In this document: in pieces, positions 25,061 through 33,689 of the stretch
Layout of the letters: the number at the start of each line of letters is the position of its first letter
Numbering within the stretch: position 1 is the first letter of the stretch
Assembly (NCBI RefSeq): GCF_013205055.1
Contig: NZ_JABMLF010000006.1
Span: forward strand, 62,001-126,000
DNA length: 64,000 bases
Direction of reading: 5' to 3'
Source: Rathayibacter sp. VKM Ac-2856
GTDB taxonomy: Bacteria; Actinomycetota; Actinomycetes; Actinomycetales; Microbacteriaceae
Made by a program: the position numbers and the translations under genes
Notes under the pieces: generated by a model
Seen by the model: only the letters and a program-made list of their open reading frames with translations
What the model was told of the DNA's origin: nothing
The model's database searches: none

Positions 25061-25483
25061 ATGAGCACGTACCACAGCTACGGCGAGGACACCGGCGAGG
25101 GCGTCCCCGCCCGCGGCGCCCCCGAGCACAGCGGCTCGCCGTCCGAGCTGCGCGACACCGCGTTCCCGCACGCCGGGCTCGAGTTCTCCCTGGTCCCCTC
25201 GGGCCACGAGGAGTGGCAGGTCCGCCACCCCGAGGGCCGCCCGGTCGGCGTCCTCGCGATCATCTCCCACAGCGGCGAGGAGGGCGAGGCGGTGTTCGTC
25301 ACCCGCCGCGTGGGCTCCGACGAGGCCGTCGCCGAGGGCACCGACTGGCGCGGGATCGTCTCCGCGGTGATCAACGACGAGGCGGCCGACCAGCGCGTCC
25401 AGGGCAGCATCGATCCCGCGCTCGACTACACCCGCGGCGGCCTGATGCACCACGGGAAGGCCGACATCGAGGACCAGGTCTGA
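25061..25483 (+). CDS. Conserved-looking hypothetical protein
   Basis: The 140-residue protein has no domain I recognise. The middle (GLEFSLVPSGHEEWQVRHPEGRPVGVLAIISHSGEEGEAVFVTRRVGSDEAVAEGTDW) reads as a small mixed alpha/beta fold, and the end is acidic. There is no signal peptide or membrane helix. GAGGAGG eight bases before ATG 25061 supports this start, and codon use matches neighbours. Divergent from the S4-domain gene. Confidence 0.75.
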   Translation: MSTYHSYGEDTGEGVPARGAPEHSGSPSELRDTAFPHAGLEFSLVPSGHEEWQVRHPEGRPVGVLAIISHSGEEGEAVFVTRRVGSDEAVAEGTDWRGIVSAVINDEAADQRVQGSIDPALDYTRGGLMHHGKADIEDQV

Positions 25484-25496
25484 CCCGCCGAGTCCT

Positions 25497-26378
25497 CTAG
25501 CGCGCGAGGAGCGCCGCGTTGATCCGGGCCGTGAGCTCGTGATCGACGCGGCGCTCCTGCGCGTCCACCGCGCGGATCGGAGCGGAGTTCCGCGCGCTCG
25601 AGACCAGCCAGGCCGCCTCCGCCGCGGCGAGGTCCTCCGCCCGGAGCGGTCGCTCGGCGGTGCCGAGGCCGAGTCCGCCGGCCAGCGCGAAGAGGTCCGC
25701 CTGCGTCGTCCCCGGCAGCAGCCCGAGGCGGGGCGGGGGAGTGACGAGCTCGCCCGCCGCGAGCAGCACCAGGTTCGAGGTCGGCCCCTCGAGCAGGAAG
25801 CCGTCGCTGGAGACGAACAGTGCGTCGTCCGCCCCGCGCCGCAGGGCCTCGCGCGAGGCCGCGCGGTTGACCGCGTAGGAGAGCGTCTTCGCGCCCGCGA
25901 GCAGCCAGGGCGAGGTGCGCTGGACGTCGGAGTGCAGACCGCGATCGAGCAGGACGATGCGCACGCCGTCGCGTCGGGCGGGCCCGAAGTCGGGGCTCGT
26001 CTGCACGAAGACGATCCCGGTCGGCCGCCCGTCGCCCTCGACGCCCCGGCTCAGGATCGTCTTCACCATCGCCTCCGGCACGGGAGGATGCGCCTCGACG
26101 GCCGCGGCGATCGCGGCGAGCCACGCCGAGCGGTCCGGGCGGGGCAGACCGAGCATGCGCGCCGAGTTCTCGAACCGGTCGAGGTGGGCCTCGAGGGCCT
26201 GCAGGCGCCCGTCGACCAGGTTGATCGTCTCGAACACCCCGTCCCCGCGGGTGAAGCCGAGATCCGTCACGTCCAGGCCGCCCCGGCCGGTCGGATCGAG
26301 CGCGGGCCCGGGTCCGCCCTCGTGCGCCGGAGCGTCGAGCGAGGGGCGGCCGAGGACGACGAGGGTGTCAGCGGGCAT
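25497..26378 (-). CDS. Class IV aminotransferase (aminodeoxychorismate lyase-like)
   Basis: The 293-residue PLP enzyme has fold-type IV features: LDVTDLGFTRGDGVFETINLVDGR, LEAHLDRFENSARML, the PLP lysine in LAGAKTLSYAVNRAASREALRRGADDALFVSSDG, and EGPTSNLVLL with GLLPGTTQADLF. Family members include branched-chain aminotransferases, D-amino acid aminotransferases and aminodeoxychorismate lyase (PabC, folate pathway). The short length favours a PabC- or DAT-like role. Its 5' end overlaps the VanZ gene by 11 bp, so the two are co-transcribed. Confidence 0.88.
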   Translation of the reverse strand: MPADTLVVLGRPSLDAPAHEGGPGPALDPTGRGGLDVTDLGFTRGDGVFETINLVDGRLQALEAHLDRFENSARMLGLPRPDRSAWLAAIAAAVEAHPPVPEAMVKTILSRGVEGDGRPTGIVFVQTSPDFGPARRDGVRIVLLDRGLHSDVQRTSPWLLAGAKTLSYAVNRAASREALRRGADDALFVSSDGFLLEGPTSNLVLLAAGELVTPPPRLGLLPGTTQADLFALAGGLGLGTAERPLRAEDLAAAEAAWLVSSARNSAPIRAVDAQERRVDHELTARINAALLAR

Positions 26379-26814
26379 GGGCGGTGCGGTCCTTCCGGAG
26401 GCGGAGCGAGGAGCGGGCGAGCACGACGACCAGGAGCGCGCCGAGGAGCGCCCCGGTGCCGTTCGAGACGAGGTCGCGCACGTCCGCGACGCGCGAGGGG
26501 AGGGCGAGCAGCTGGATCGTCTCGATCGCGACGGAGACGCCGAGGCCGATCACCGCGGCGAGGAGCCGGCGCCGGGGCGGCAGCTGCGCCGCGAGCAGGG
26601 CGCCGAGCGGCACGAACATCAGCACGTTCGCCGTGAACTCGGCGACGTCGAAGGTGAACCAGGAGGTGACCGGCGTCGAGGCGAGGAACGCGATGATCCC
26701 GCGGACGAGGGCCGACGGCTGCCCGGCCGGGTACGGAGCCGGGGTCAGAGTGATCAGGGCGACGATGCCGAGGTAGACGAGTGTCGCGACCGGGAGGATC
26801 CTCGAGCGCCGCAT
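26368..26814 (-). CDS. VanZ-family membrane protein
   Basis: The 148-residue protein has about four hydrophobic helices (near 8-25, 52-75, 85-103 and 118-138). The VanZ-type residues are visible: EFTANVLMFVPLGALLAAQLPPRRRLLAAVIGLGVSVAIETIQLLALPSRVADVRDLVSNGTGALLG. VanZ-like proteins are linked to low-level teicoplanin resistance in some bacteria, but most are of unknown role. It is the first gene of a two-gene unit with the aminotransferase. Confidence 0.88.
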   Translation of the reverse strand: MRRSRILPVATLVYLGIVALITLTPAPYPAGQPSALVRGIIAFLASTPVTSWFTFDVAEFTANVLMFVPLGALLAAQLPPRRRLLAAVIGLGVSVAIETIQLLALPSRVADVRDLVSNGTGALLGALLVVVLARSSLRLRKDRTAHAR

Positions 26815-26882
26815 CCCCCGATTCTGCCAGGTGCCCGCCGGACGGTCCGGAGCGCCCCGCCCGGTGTGGAAGGCTGGAGCGC

Positions 26883-27812
26883 ATGACGAGCGACGGCCCG
26901 GCCGACGGCGGAGCGCTTCCGCGCCACCCCTTCGACGCCGCGCTCGGCGACGGCTGGGTCGAGATCGGCGACGGGCGCCGCTTCTGGGGCCGCTTCGGCG
27001 CCGCGGGCCTGCTGCTGAGCGACCCGGACGGCCGCGTCCTGCTCCAGCACCGCGCCACCTGGAGTCACTTCGGCGACACCTGGGGCCTCCCCGGCGGCGC
27101 CCGCCACCCCGACGAGACCGCCTTCGAGGGCGCCCTGCGCGAATCGGTCGAGGAGGCGGGAGTCCCCGACGGGATCGTCGTGCCCGTCCTCTCCCGCGTC
27201 GTCACCGTCGGCCCGTGGAGCTACACGACCGTCCTCGCCCGGGCCCTCGAGCACTTCGCTCCTCGGATCGCCGACGCCGAGAGCCAGGAGCTGCGCTGGG
27301 TGCCGCCGGCCGAGGTCGACGCCCTCCCACTGCACCCCGGCTTCGCCGCCTCCTGGCGCGAGCTGCGCGCGCTCGGCACCGAGCCCCGCGTCCTCGTCGT
27401 CGACGCGGCCAACGTCGTCGGCTCGCGCCCGGACGGCTGGTGGCGCGACCGCGCCGGGGCGGCGGAGCGCCTCGTCGCCGGGCTGGCGCGACTCGCGACG
27501 CTCGGCGCCCCCGGCTCCGTCCTCTCGGTCGACGCGGACACCGCCTGGCCGCGGATCGTCGCGGTCCTCGAGGGCGACGCACGGGCGGCCCGCACCGCCG
27601 AGGCGGTCGAGGCCGCCCCGCGCGAGCGCTTGAGCATCGTGAGCGCCGCCGGCTCGGGCGACGACGCGATCGTCGAGCAGGTCGCCGCGATCGGCCCCTC
27701 CGCCCGCGTCGTCACCGCCGACCGCGGTCTCGTCGCCCGGATCGAGGAGCTCGGCGCCGCCGCGCTCGGCCCGCGGGTCCTGCTGGACCTGCTCGACGCC
27801 GTCCGGGAATAG
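26883..27812 (+). CDS. Nudix hydrolase fused to a NYN/PIN-like domain
   Basis: The 309-residue protein has a Nudix domain at about 20-150; its box is GGARHPDETAFEGALRESVEEAGV, with the metal-binding REx2EE. Residues about 165-305 look like a NYN/PIN-type nuclease domain: RVLVVDAANVVGSRPDGWWRDRAGAAERL provides the first Asp and VVTADRGLVARIEELGA a later Asp region. NYN-type domains are RNases; Nudix enzymes cut nucleoside diphosphate linkages. The fusion suggests RNA-end or nucleotide processing, which is inference. ATG 26883 has GGAG upstream. Divergent from the VanZ gene. Confidence 0.85.
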   Translation: MTSDGPADGGALPRHPFDAALGDGWVEIGDGRRFWGRFGAAGLLLSDPDGRVLLQHRATWSHFGDTWGLPGGARHPDETAFEGALRESVEEAGVPDGIVVPVLSRVVTVGPWSYTTVLARALEHFAPRIADAESQELRWVPPAEVDALPLHPGFAASWRELRALGTEPRVLVVDAANVVGSRPDGWWRDRAGAAERLVAGLARLATLGAPGSVLSVDADTAWPRIVAVLEGDARAARTAEAVEAAPRERLSIVSAAGSGDDAIVEQVAAIGPSARVVTADRGLVARIEELGAAALGPRVLLDLLDAVRE

Positions 27813-27840
27813 CCCGCCGACCGGCCCGGTTGCATACGTC

Positions 27841-28248
27841 ATGGCCACGACAGCGATGACTCTCGACACCCACGACCAGACCGTCTCCGACGGCATCGTC
27901 CTCATCGACTTCTGGGCGGAGTGGTGCGGCCCGTGCCGCCAGTTCGCCCCCGTCTTCGAGGCGACCAGCGAGAAGAACCCCGACGTCGTCTTCGCGAAGG
28001 TCGACACGGAGGACCAGCAGCAGCTCGCCGGCAGCTACGGCATCTCGTCGATCCCCACCCTCGTCGTCTACCGCGACGGCATCCCGCTGATGGCGCAGCC
28101 CGGCGCCCTCCCCGCCCCGGCCCTCGACGCCCTGCTCGAGCAGGTCCGCGGGCTCGACATGGTCGCGGTCCGCAAGCAGTACGAGGACGCGAAGGCCGCG
28201 CAGGAGTCCGGCGCCCCGCAGCAGTTCGACCACGGCGCGCAGATCTGA
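27841..28248 (+). CDS. Thioredoxin family protein
   Basis: The 135-residue protein has the thioredoxin active site AEWCGPCRQFAPVFE (Cys at about 30 and 33), VFAKVDTEDQQQLAGSYGISSIPTLVVYRDG with the cis-Pro, and a C-terminal extension of about 30 residues (VRKQYEDAKAAQESGAPQQFDHGAQI). It reduces protein disulfides with thioredoxin reductase, which is not in the window. ATG 27841 has no clear ribosome-binding site; TGCATACGTC just upstream could be an extended -10 box of a leaderless transcript. It ends near the hairpin 28265-28311. Confidence 0.93.
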   Translation: MATTAMTLDTHDQTVSDGIVLIDFWAEWCGPCRQFAPVFEATSEKNPDVVFAKVDTEDQQQLAGSYGISSIPTLVVYRDGIPLMAQPGALPAPALDALLEQVRGLDMVAVRKQYEDAKAAQESGAPQQFDHGAQI

Positions 28249-28264
28249 TCCGCACCCCTCCACG

Positions 28265-28311
28265 ACGACGGAACCCCCGGCAGCCGCTCAGGCCGCCGGG
28301 GGTTCCGTCGT
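28265..28311. terminator. Strong bidirectional hairpin terminator
   Basis: ACGACGGAACCCCCGGC (28265-28281) pairs exactly with GCCGGGGGTTCCGTCGT (28295-28311), a 17-bp stem with a 13-base loop. It lies between convergent thioredoxin and ppc genes. Confidence 0.85.
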
Positions 28312-28327
28312 TCGTGCGTGGGGCCGA

Positions 28328-31009
28328 TCAGCCCGTGTTCTGCAGCCCGGCGGCCACGCCGTTCACGGCGAGCAGCAGCAGCCGCTGGTTCTGCTCCGTC
28401 CCCGATCCGCCCGGATCCGTGCGGAGGGCCCGGAGCGCGCGCAGCTGCAGCAGCGACAGCGCGTTGACGTAGGGCGTGCGCAGCCGGACCGCGCGGCCGA
28501 GCACGCGGTGCCCGGTGAGCAGGCTCTCCTCGCCCGTGATCGAGAGCACCCAGCGCCGGGTGAGCTCCATCTCGTCGAGGACGAGTCCGGCGAGGTCGTC
28601 GCGGGAGTCGAGCGCGAGGTAGCGGCGGGCGATGCCCTCGTCGGTCTTCGCCAGCGACATCTCGACGTTGTCGATCATCGTGGTGAACAGCGGCCAGGTC
28701 TCGTACGCGGTGCGCAGCTCGTCCAGATCGCCGACCGCCTCGAGCGCGCTGCCGAGCCCGAACCAGCCGGTCAGGTTGACGCGCGCCTGCGTCCAGGCGA
28801 ACACCCACGGGATCGCCCGCAGGTCCTCGAGCGATTCGACCGAGAGGCCGCGACGGGCCGGCCGCGAGCCGAGCGCGAGCAGGCCGACCTCCTCCTGCGG
28901 CGTCACCCGGGCGAACCAGGGCGCGAAGCCGTCGGCCTTCACCAGCTCGAAGAAGCGGCGGCGCGACTCGCGGTCCATCGTCGCCGCGACGTCGCGGAAG
29001 CGGTCGGCGGCACCGGCGTTGCGGTCGCCGATCGAGGGAGAGGAGGCCAGGAGCGTGGCCCCGGCGACCTGCTCGATGTGCCGCGTCGCGATGTCCGGGT
29101 TGCCGTAGCGGGCGAAGATGACCTCGCCCTGCTCCGTCAGCTTGAAGCGGCCGTCGACCGATCCGGGCGGCTGCGCGAGGACCGCGCGGTTCGCCGGCCC
29201 GCCACCGCGGCCGAGGGCGCCGCCGCGGCCGTGGAAGAGCGTGAGCACGATGCCCTCGTCCTCGGCCCACTTCGCGATGCGCGCCTGCGCGTCGTAGAGC
29301 GCGAGCGTCGCCGAGACGGGTCCGACGTCCTTCGACGAGTCGGAGTAGCCGAGCATGACCTCGAGGCGGTTCCCCGTCGCCGCGAGGCGCTCGCGCACCT
29401 GGGGCAGCAGGATCATCTCGGCGAGGATGTCCGTCGAGGCGTCGAGGTCCGCGAAGGTCTCGAACAGCGGGACGGCGTCGATGATCGGCGGGGCGCCGTC
29501 CGTGGCCGCCTCGGCGAGGTCGAACACCGTGCGGAGGTCGTCCGCCGACTGCGTGAACGACACGACGTAGCGCCGCGCGGCGTCGGTGCCGAACCGCTCC
29601 TGGACCTTCGCGATCGCGCGGAAGACCGAGAGCACCTCGGTACTGCGCTCGTCCAGCTCGCCGCCCGCACGGATCGCCGCGAGGGTCTCGCGGTGCACCT
29701 TCGAGTGCTGGCGCACCTCGATCTCGGCGAGGTGGAAGCCGAAGGTCTCCGTCTGCCAGATCAGGTCCTGCAGATCGCCGTAGGCCGAGCGCACGTCGCC
29801 CGCCTCGATCAGCGAGTCCTGCAGGGTGCGCAGGTCGGCCAGCAGCTCGGCCGCGGAGCCGTAGGCGAGTGCGCCGCCGGTGCGGGTCGCCGCGAGCCGG
29901 TCGGCCGTGAGGAGCAGGACGCGCCGGTGGGTCTCGCTCGGCGAGCGCTCCGCGATGACCGCGGCGAGCTCGGGGGCCCTCTCGACGCCGGCGCTCCAGA
30001 GCGCTTCGACGGCGGCGGACGGGGGAGTGGTCCCGGCGTCGAGCGTCAGCGCACGGCCGACGCGGCGGGCGACGCGCTCGAGGCCGATCAGGACGTGCTC
30101 GGAGGCGATGTCGACGGCCTCGAGGGTCGTCTCGGCGGTGACGAACGGGTTTCCGTCGCGATCGCCGCCGATCCAGGTGCCGAGCCGCACGAAGGCGGGG
30201 GCGATCGGCTTCCGCGTGCCGGAGGCGTCGCCGAGCAGGGCGTCGTCGAGCCGGCGGTAGACCCGCGGCAGCACCGAGAAGAGCGACTCGTCGAACACGC
30301 TCATCGCGGTCCGCACCTCGTCCAGCGGGCTGGGCTTCGACTCCCGGAGCGGGGCGGTGCGCCAGAGCGTGTCGACCTCGGCGAGCAGTCGCCGGCGGTT
30401 CTCGACCAGCACGACGCCGCCGGTGCGCGGGTCGTCCCGCTGCTCGAGCAGCGCGCTGATCCGGCGGATGGTGGAGGAGACGGCACGGCGGCGCGCCTCG
30501 GTCGGGTGCGCGGTGAGGACCGGCCGGAACTCGAGGCGGGAGAGGCGCTCGAACGCCTCCTCCTCGCCCAGCTCGTCCGTGAGCGTCGCCATCGAGGCGA
30601 TGATCGAGTCCTCGGGGCGCTGGGCGCCCGCATCGGCGTCGCGGCGGCGCAGGACCCGCACGCGGTGGAACTCCTCCGCCACGTTGACGAGGTGGAAGTA
30701 GCAGGTGAAGGCCCGCGCCACCTCCTCCGCGCGCTCGGCCGTCAGCGAGGCGACGAACTCCTCCGCCGCGGCGAGCTCGTCGGCGTGCCCGCTGTCGTAG
30801 GCGCCGATCGTGAGGGCGCGCAGCCGCTCGACGTCGGTGTAGAGGCTGTCGTCGCCGGACTCGCGCAGCACCTGGCCGAGGAGCTCGCCGAGCAGGTGGA
30901 CGTCACCGCGGATGCGGTCGTCCATCGGCGGCGCGACGGTCCCGTCGGCGGAGGGGGCGGAGGAGGCGGGTGCTGCGGTCGCGGCTGGCGCGTCGGAGAT
31001 CGGAGGCAC
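28328..31009 (-). CDS. ppc: Phosphoenolpyruvate carboxylase
   Basis: The 893-residue enzyme has the normal length for bacterial PEPC. LTAHPTEARRR holds the catalytic His. MLGYSDSSKDVG and FHGRGGALGRGGGPANRAVLAQ are the active-site loops with essential Arg residues. The end GVAAGLQNTG is the conserved C-terminus. It carboxylates PEP to oxaloacetate and replenishes the citrate cycle. The start is GTG 31009 with a weak AAGG upstream; a start at 30925 (MDDRIRGDV) is possible, as the first 28 residues are Ala/Pro-rich. Divergent from zwf by 73 bp. Confidence 0.97.
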   Translation of the reverse strand: MPPISDAPAATAAPASSAPSADGTVAPPMDDRIRGDVHLLGELLGQVLRESGDDSLYTDVERLRALTIGAYDSGHADELAAAEEFVASLTAERAEEVARAFTCYFHLVNVAEEFHRVRVLRRRDADAGAQRPEDSIIASMATLTDELGEEEAFERLSRLEFRPVLTAHPTEARRRAVSSTIRRISALLEQRDDPRTGGVVLVENRRRLLAEVDTLWRTAPLRESKPSPLDEVRTAMSVFDESLFSVLPRVYRRLDDALLGDASGTRKPIAPAFVRLGTWIGGDRDGNPFVTAETTLEAVDIASEHVLIGLERVARRVGRALTLDAGTTPPSAAVEALWSAGVERAPELAAVIAERSPSETHRRVLLLTADRLAATRTGGALAYGSAAELLADLRTLQDSLIEAGDVRSAYGDLQDLIWQTETFGFHLAEIEVRQHSKVHRETLAAIRAGGELDERSTEVLSVFRAIAKVQERFGTDAARRYVVSFTQSADDLRTVFDLAEAATDGAPPIIDAVPLFETFADLDASTDILAEMILLPQVRERLAATGNRLEVMLGYSDSSKDVGPVSATLALYDAQARIAKWAEDEGIVLTLFHGRGGALGRGGGPANRAVLAQPPGSVDGRFKLTEQGEVIFARYGNPDIATRHIEQVAGATLLASSPSIGDRNAGAADRFRDVAATMDRESRRRFFELVKADGFAPWFARVTPQEEVGLLALGSRPARRGLSVESLEDLRAIPWVFAWTQARVNLTGWFGLGSALEAVGDLDELRTAYETWPLFTTMIDNVEMSLAKTDEGIARRYLALDSRDDLAGLVLDEMELTRRWVLSITGEESLLTGHRVLGRAVRLRTPYVNALSLLQLRALRALRTDPGGSGTEQNQRLLLLAVNGVAAGLQNTG

Positions 31010-31082
31010 GGCACGACCTTAGCGGCGGTGCGTGTCCGGCGGATGACGCCACTGTCACGCGGCGGAATGGAATGATCGAGGG

Positions 31083-32552
31083 GTGACCGTGACCCCTGCA
31101 CCTCCCGCCCCCGCCGTCCAGACCGAGCAGGCCGCCCCCCACGTCGTCGTCCTGTTCGGAGCAGTGGGCGACCTGTCCCGTCGGAAGCTCATCCCGGGCA
31201 TGGCTCACCTGGCGCTGTCCTCGCTCGCTCCCGACCTGCAGATCGTCGGCACCTCGCTCGAGGAGCACGACGACGAGTCCTTCCGCGCCTTCGCGAAGCT
31301 CGCCTACGACGAGTTCGGCAGCCGCTCGCTCACGCCCGCCCAGTGGGACGAGTTCGCCTCCAAGCTGCGCTATGTGCCGCAGTCCGCCGGCCCCGCGGCG
31401 CTGGCCGAGGCCGTCACCGAGGCCGAGAAGGTGCTCGGCCCGGACGTCAGCCGCCTGCACTACCTCAGCGTGCCGCCGCGCGCCGCGCTGTCGGTCGTCC
31501 GCATGCTCGCCGAGGCGGGCCTCGTCGAGCGCTCCCGCATCATCATGGAGAAGCCCTTCGGCGTCGATCTCGAGAGCGCCGTCGTCCTCAACGCCGAGCT
31601 GCACGAGACCTTCGACGAGGAGCAGATCTTCCGGATCGACCACTTCCTCGGCAAGGAGCCCGCGCAGAACATCCTCGCCTTCCGCTTCGCCAACGGCCTC
31701 TTCGAGCCGATCTGGAACCGGAACTTCATCGACCACGTCCAGATCGACATCCCCGAGAAGCTGACCCTGGACCGCCGCGCCGAGTTCTACGAGTCGACCG
31801 GCGCCTACAAGGACATGGTCGTCACCCACCTCTTCCAGGTCCTCGCCTTCATGGCGATGGAGCCGCCGACGGCCCTCGAGCCGAAGGCGATCAGCGAGGA
31901 GAAGAACAAGGTCTTCCGCTCGATGCGGCTGCTGAACCCGGAGAACGTCGTCCGCGGTCAGTACATCGGCTACCGCGAGGAGCCGGGCGTCGCCCCCGAC
32001 TCCGAGACCGACACCTTCGTCGCGCTGAAGTGCGAGATCGACAACTGGCGCTGGGCCGGCGTGCCGTTCTACCTGCGCACCGGCAAGCGGATGGCGGAGG
32101 GGCAGCGGATCATCTCCATCGCCTTCCGCGAGCCCCCGAAGAGCATGTTCCCGCAGGGGTCCGGCGTCGGCGCGCACGGCCCCGACCACCTCACCTTCGA
32201 CCTGGCCGACGCCTCCAAGGTCTCGCTGTCCTTCTACGGCAAGCGCCCCGGCCCGGGCATGCGGCTGGACAAGCTGAGCATGCAGTTCGCGCTGCAGGAG
32301 ACCGACCGCGCGGGCGACGCGCTCGAGGCCTACGAGCGGCTCATCCTGGACGCGATGCGCGGCGACCACACGCTCTTCACCACGGCCGAGGGCATCGAGC
32401 GCCTCTGGGAGGTCTCGGCCCCGCTCCTCCAGGACCCGCCGCCCGTGCGCCTCTACGCGCCGGGATCGTGGGGTCCGAACGCGATCCACCAGCTGATCGC
32501 GCCGCACGCGTGGCGGCTCCCCTTCGAGCGGGTCTGGCGCGACAAGCGCTGA
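31083..32552 (+). CDS. zwf: Glucose-6-phosphate dehydrogenase
   Basis: The 489-residue enzyme has LFGAVGDLSRRKLIPGM as the NADP-binding start, EKPFGVDLESA, and the active-site signature RIDHFLGKEPAQNILAFRFAN with Lys and His. The substrate Arg/Lys sites lie in PFYLRTGKRMAEG. It oxidises glucose-6-phosphate to 6-phosphogluconolactone. Start GTG 31083 is preceded by GAGG. With gntK (14274) and glk (42273) it places three entries into the pentose phosphate route in this window. Confidence 0.97.
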   Translation: MTVTPAPPAPAVQTEQAAPHVVVLFGAVGDLSRRKLIPGMAHLALSSLAPDLQIVGTSLEEHDDESFRAFAKLAYDEFGSRSLTPAQWDEFASKLRYVPQSAGPAALAEAVTEAEKVLGPDVSRLHYLSVPPRAALSVVRMLAEAGLVERSRIIMEKPFGVDLESAVVLNAELHETFDEEQIFRIDHFLGKEPAQNILAFRFANGLFEPIWNRNFIDHVQIDIPEKLTLDRRAEFYESTGAYKDMVVTHLFQVLAFMAMEPPTALEPKAISEEKNKVFRSMRLLNPENVVRGQYIGYREEPGVAPDSETDTFVALKCEIDNWRWAGVPFYLRTGKRMAEGQRIISIAFREPPKSMFPQGSGVGAHGPDHLTFDLADASKVSLSFYGKRPGPGMRLDKLSMQFALQETDRAGDALEAYERLILDAMRGDHTLFTTAEGIERLWEVSAPLLQDPPPVRLYAPGSWGPNAIHQLIAPHAWRLPFERVWRDKR

Positions 32553-32566
32553 CGAGGATCCCCGGC

Positions 32567-33187
32567 ATGGCTCGCGCGCCGCAGGACCGCATCTGGACGG
32601 TCCCGAACATCCTGAGCATGGTGCGACTCGCACTCGTGCCGGTGTTCCTCGTGCTGATCATCGAGGGCGAGGACGCCCTGGCGCTGCTGACCCTCGTGCT
32701 CTCGAGCCTCACCGACTACCTCGACGGCTGGATCGCGCGCCGGTTCGACCAGATCACGCGCCTGGGTGCCGTCCTCGATCCGGCCGCCGATCGCCTGTAC
32801 ATCTTCGCGACGGTGATCGGCCTGGCGGTGCGCGAGCTGGTGCCGTGGTGGCTGGTGGCGGTCCTGGTCGCGCGCGACCTGATGCTCGTGGTGCTCGCCG
32901 TGATCCTCGCGAACAACGGCTACGGCCCGCTCCCGGTGCACCATCTCGGCAAGTTCGCGACGTTCTGCCTCTTCTACGCGCTGCCGCTGATCATGCTCGG
33001 GCAGGCGTTCCCGGCCCTCGCGCCGGCGTCGCTCCCCGTCGCCTGGGCCTTCGCGCTCTGGGGCGCGTTCCTCTACTGGTGGGCGGGGATCGTCTACGCC
33101 GTGCAGACCCGTGACCTCATCCGGGGGGTCGAGGGAGCGACGGATGCGACCGGCGGGCCCTCCGGTTCCGATACGCTGAGGGGATAG
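32567..33187 (+). CDS. CDP-alcohol phosphatidyltransferase (PgsA2-like)
   Basis: The 206-residue membrane enzyme has the family motif complete: DYLDGWIARRFDQITRLGAVLDPAADR, with four metal-binding Asp. About five helices follow. It transfers a phosphatidyl group from CDP-diacylglycerol to an alcohol such as glycerol-3-phosphate or phosphatidylglycerol. The mycobacterial pgsA2 gene lies a few genes upstream of garA, and here it directly precedes garA, so PgsA2-like is the best guess. It starts 14 bp after zwf, with GAGG near the zwf stop. Confidence 0.9.
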   Translation: MARAPQDRIWTVPNILSMVRLALVPVFLVLIIEGEDALALLTLVLSSLTDYLDGWIARRFDQITRLGAVLDPAADRLYIFATVIGLAVRELVPWWLVAVLVARDLMLVVLAVILANNGYGPLPVHHLGKFATFCLFYALPLIMLGQAFPALAPASLPVAWAFALWGAFLYWWAGIVYAVQTRDLIRGVEGATDATGGPSGSDTLRG

Positions 33188-33201
33188 CGAGGAGGTACGT
33201 C

Positions 33202-33687
33202 TTGGTCGAGTCCGTGCGCGGAGCATCATCCGCAGATCCGTCCGTTCCCGTCGAGCCGTCGACGGAGACGACCCTCACGTTCACCGACGACATCGGCGCC
33301 CAGCTGGCGGCGCTCGACAACCGGGCGTCCCGCGAGGAGGCCGAGGCCGTCGGCGCTCTGCCCTCCGGCTCGGCCCTGCTGGTCGTCCGCCGTGGCCCCA
33401 ACACCGGGGCCCGCTTCCTGCTCGACACCGACTCGACCACGGTCGGTCGTCACCCCGATGCGGGCATCTTCCTCGACGACGTCACCGTCTCGCGCCGTCA
33501 CGCCGAGTTCGTGCGCCGCGGCACCTCCTTCGAGGTCCGCGACCTGGGCTCGCTGAACGGCACCTACTTCGACGGTGTGCGGATCGAGTCCGCGATCCTC
33601 ACCGACGGCTCCGAGGTGCAGGTCGGCAAGTTCCGCCTCACCTTCTACGCGTCCCGCGCCGACCTCGTCGCCGCTCCGGACGCGTAG
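33202..33687 (+). CDS. garA: FHA-domain protein, GarA/OdhI-like
   Basis: The 161-residue protein has a C-terminal FHA domain: VGRHPDAGIFLDDVTVSRRHAEFVRR, then VRDLGSLNGTYFDGVRI, with the Arg, Ser, His and Asn that bind phosphothreonine. The N-terminal tail contains STETTLTF. In GarA/OdhI a double-Thr site in a similar ETT sequence is phosphorylated by PASTA kinases, and the FHA domain then folds back on it. Unphosphorylated protein inhibits 2-oxoglutarate dehydrogenase. Start TTG 33202 has AGGAGG at ideal spacing. The PknL-type kinase at 45910 is a possible upstream enzyme. Confidence 0.92.
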   Translation: MVESVRGASSADPSVPVEPSTETTLTFTDDIGAQLAALDNRASREEAEAVGALPSGSALLVVRRGPNTGARFLLDTDSTTVGRHPDAGIFLDDVTVSRRHAEFVRRGTSFEVRDLGSLNGTYFDGVRIESAILTDGSEVQVGKFRLTFYASRADLVAAPDA

Positions 33688-33689
33688 CC

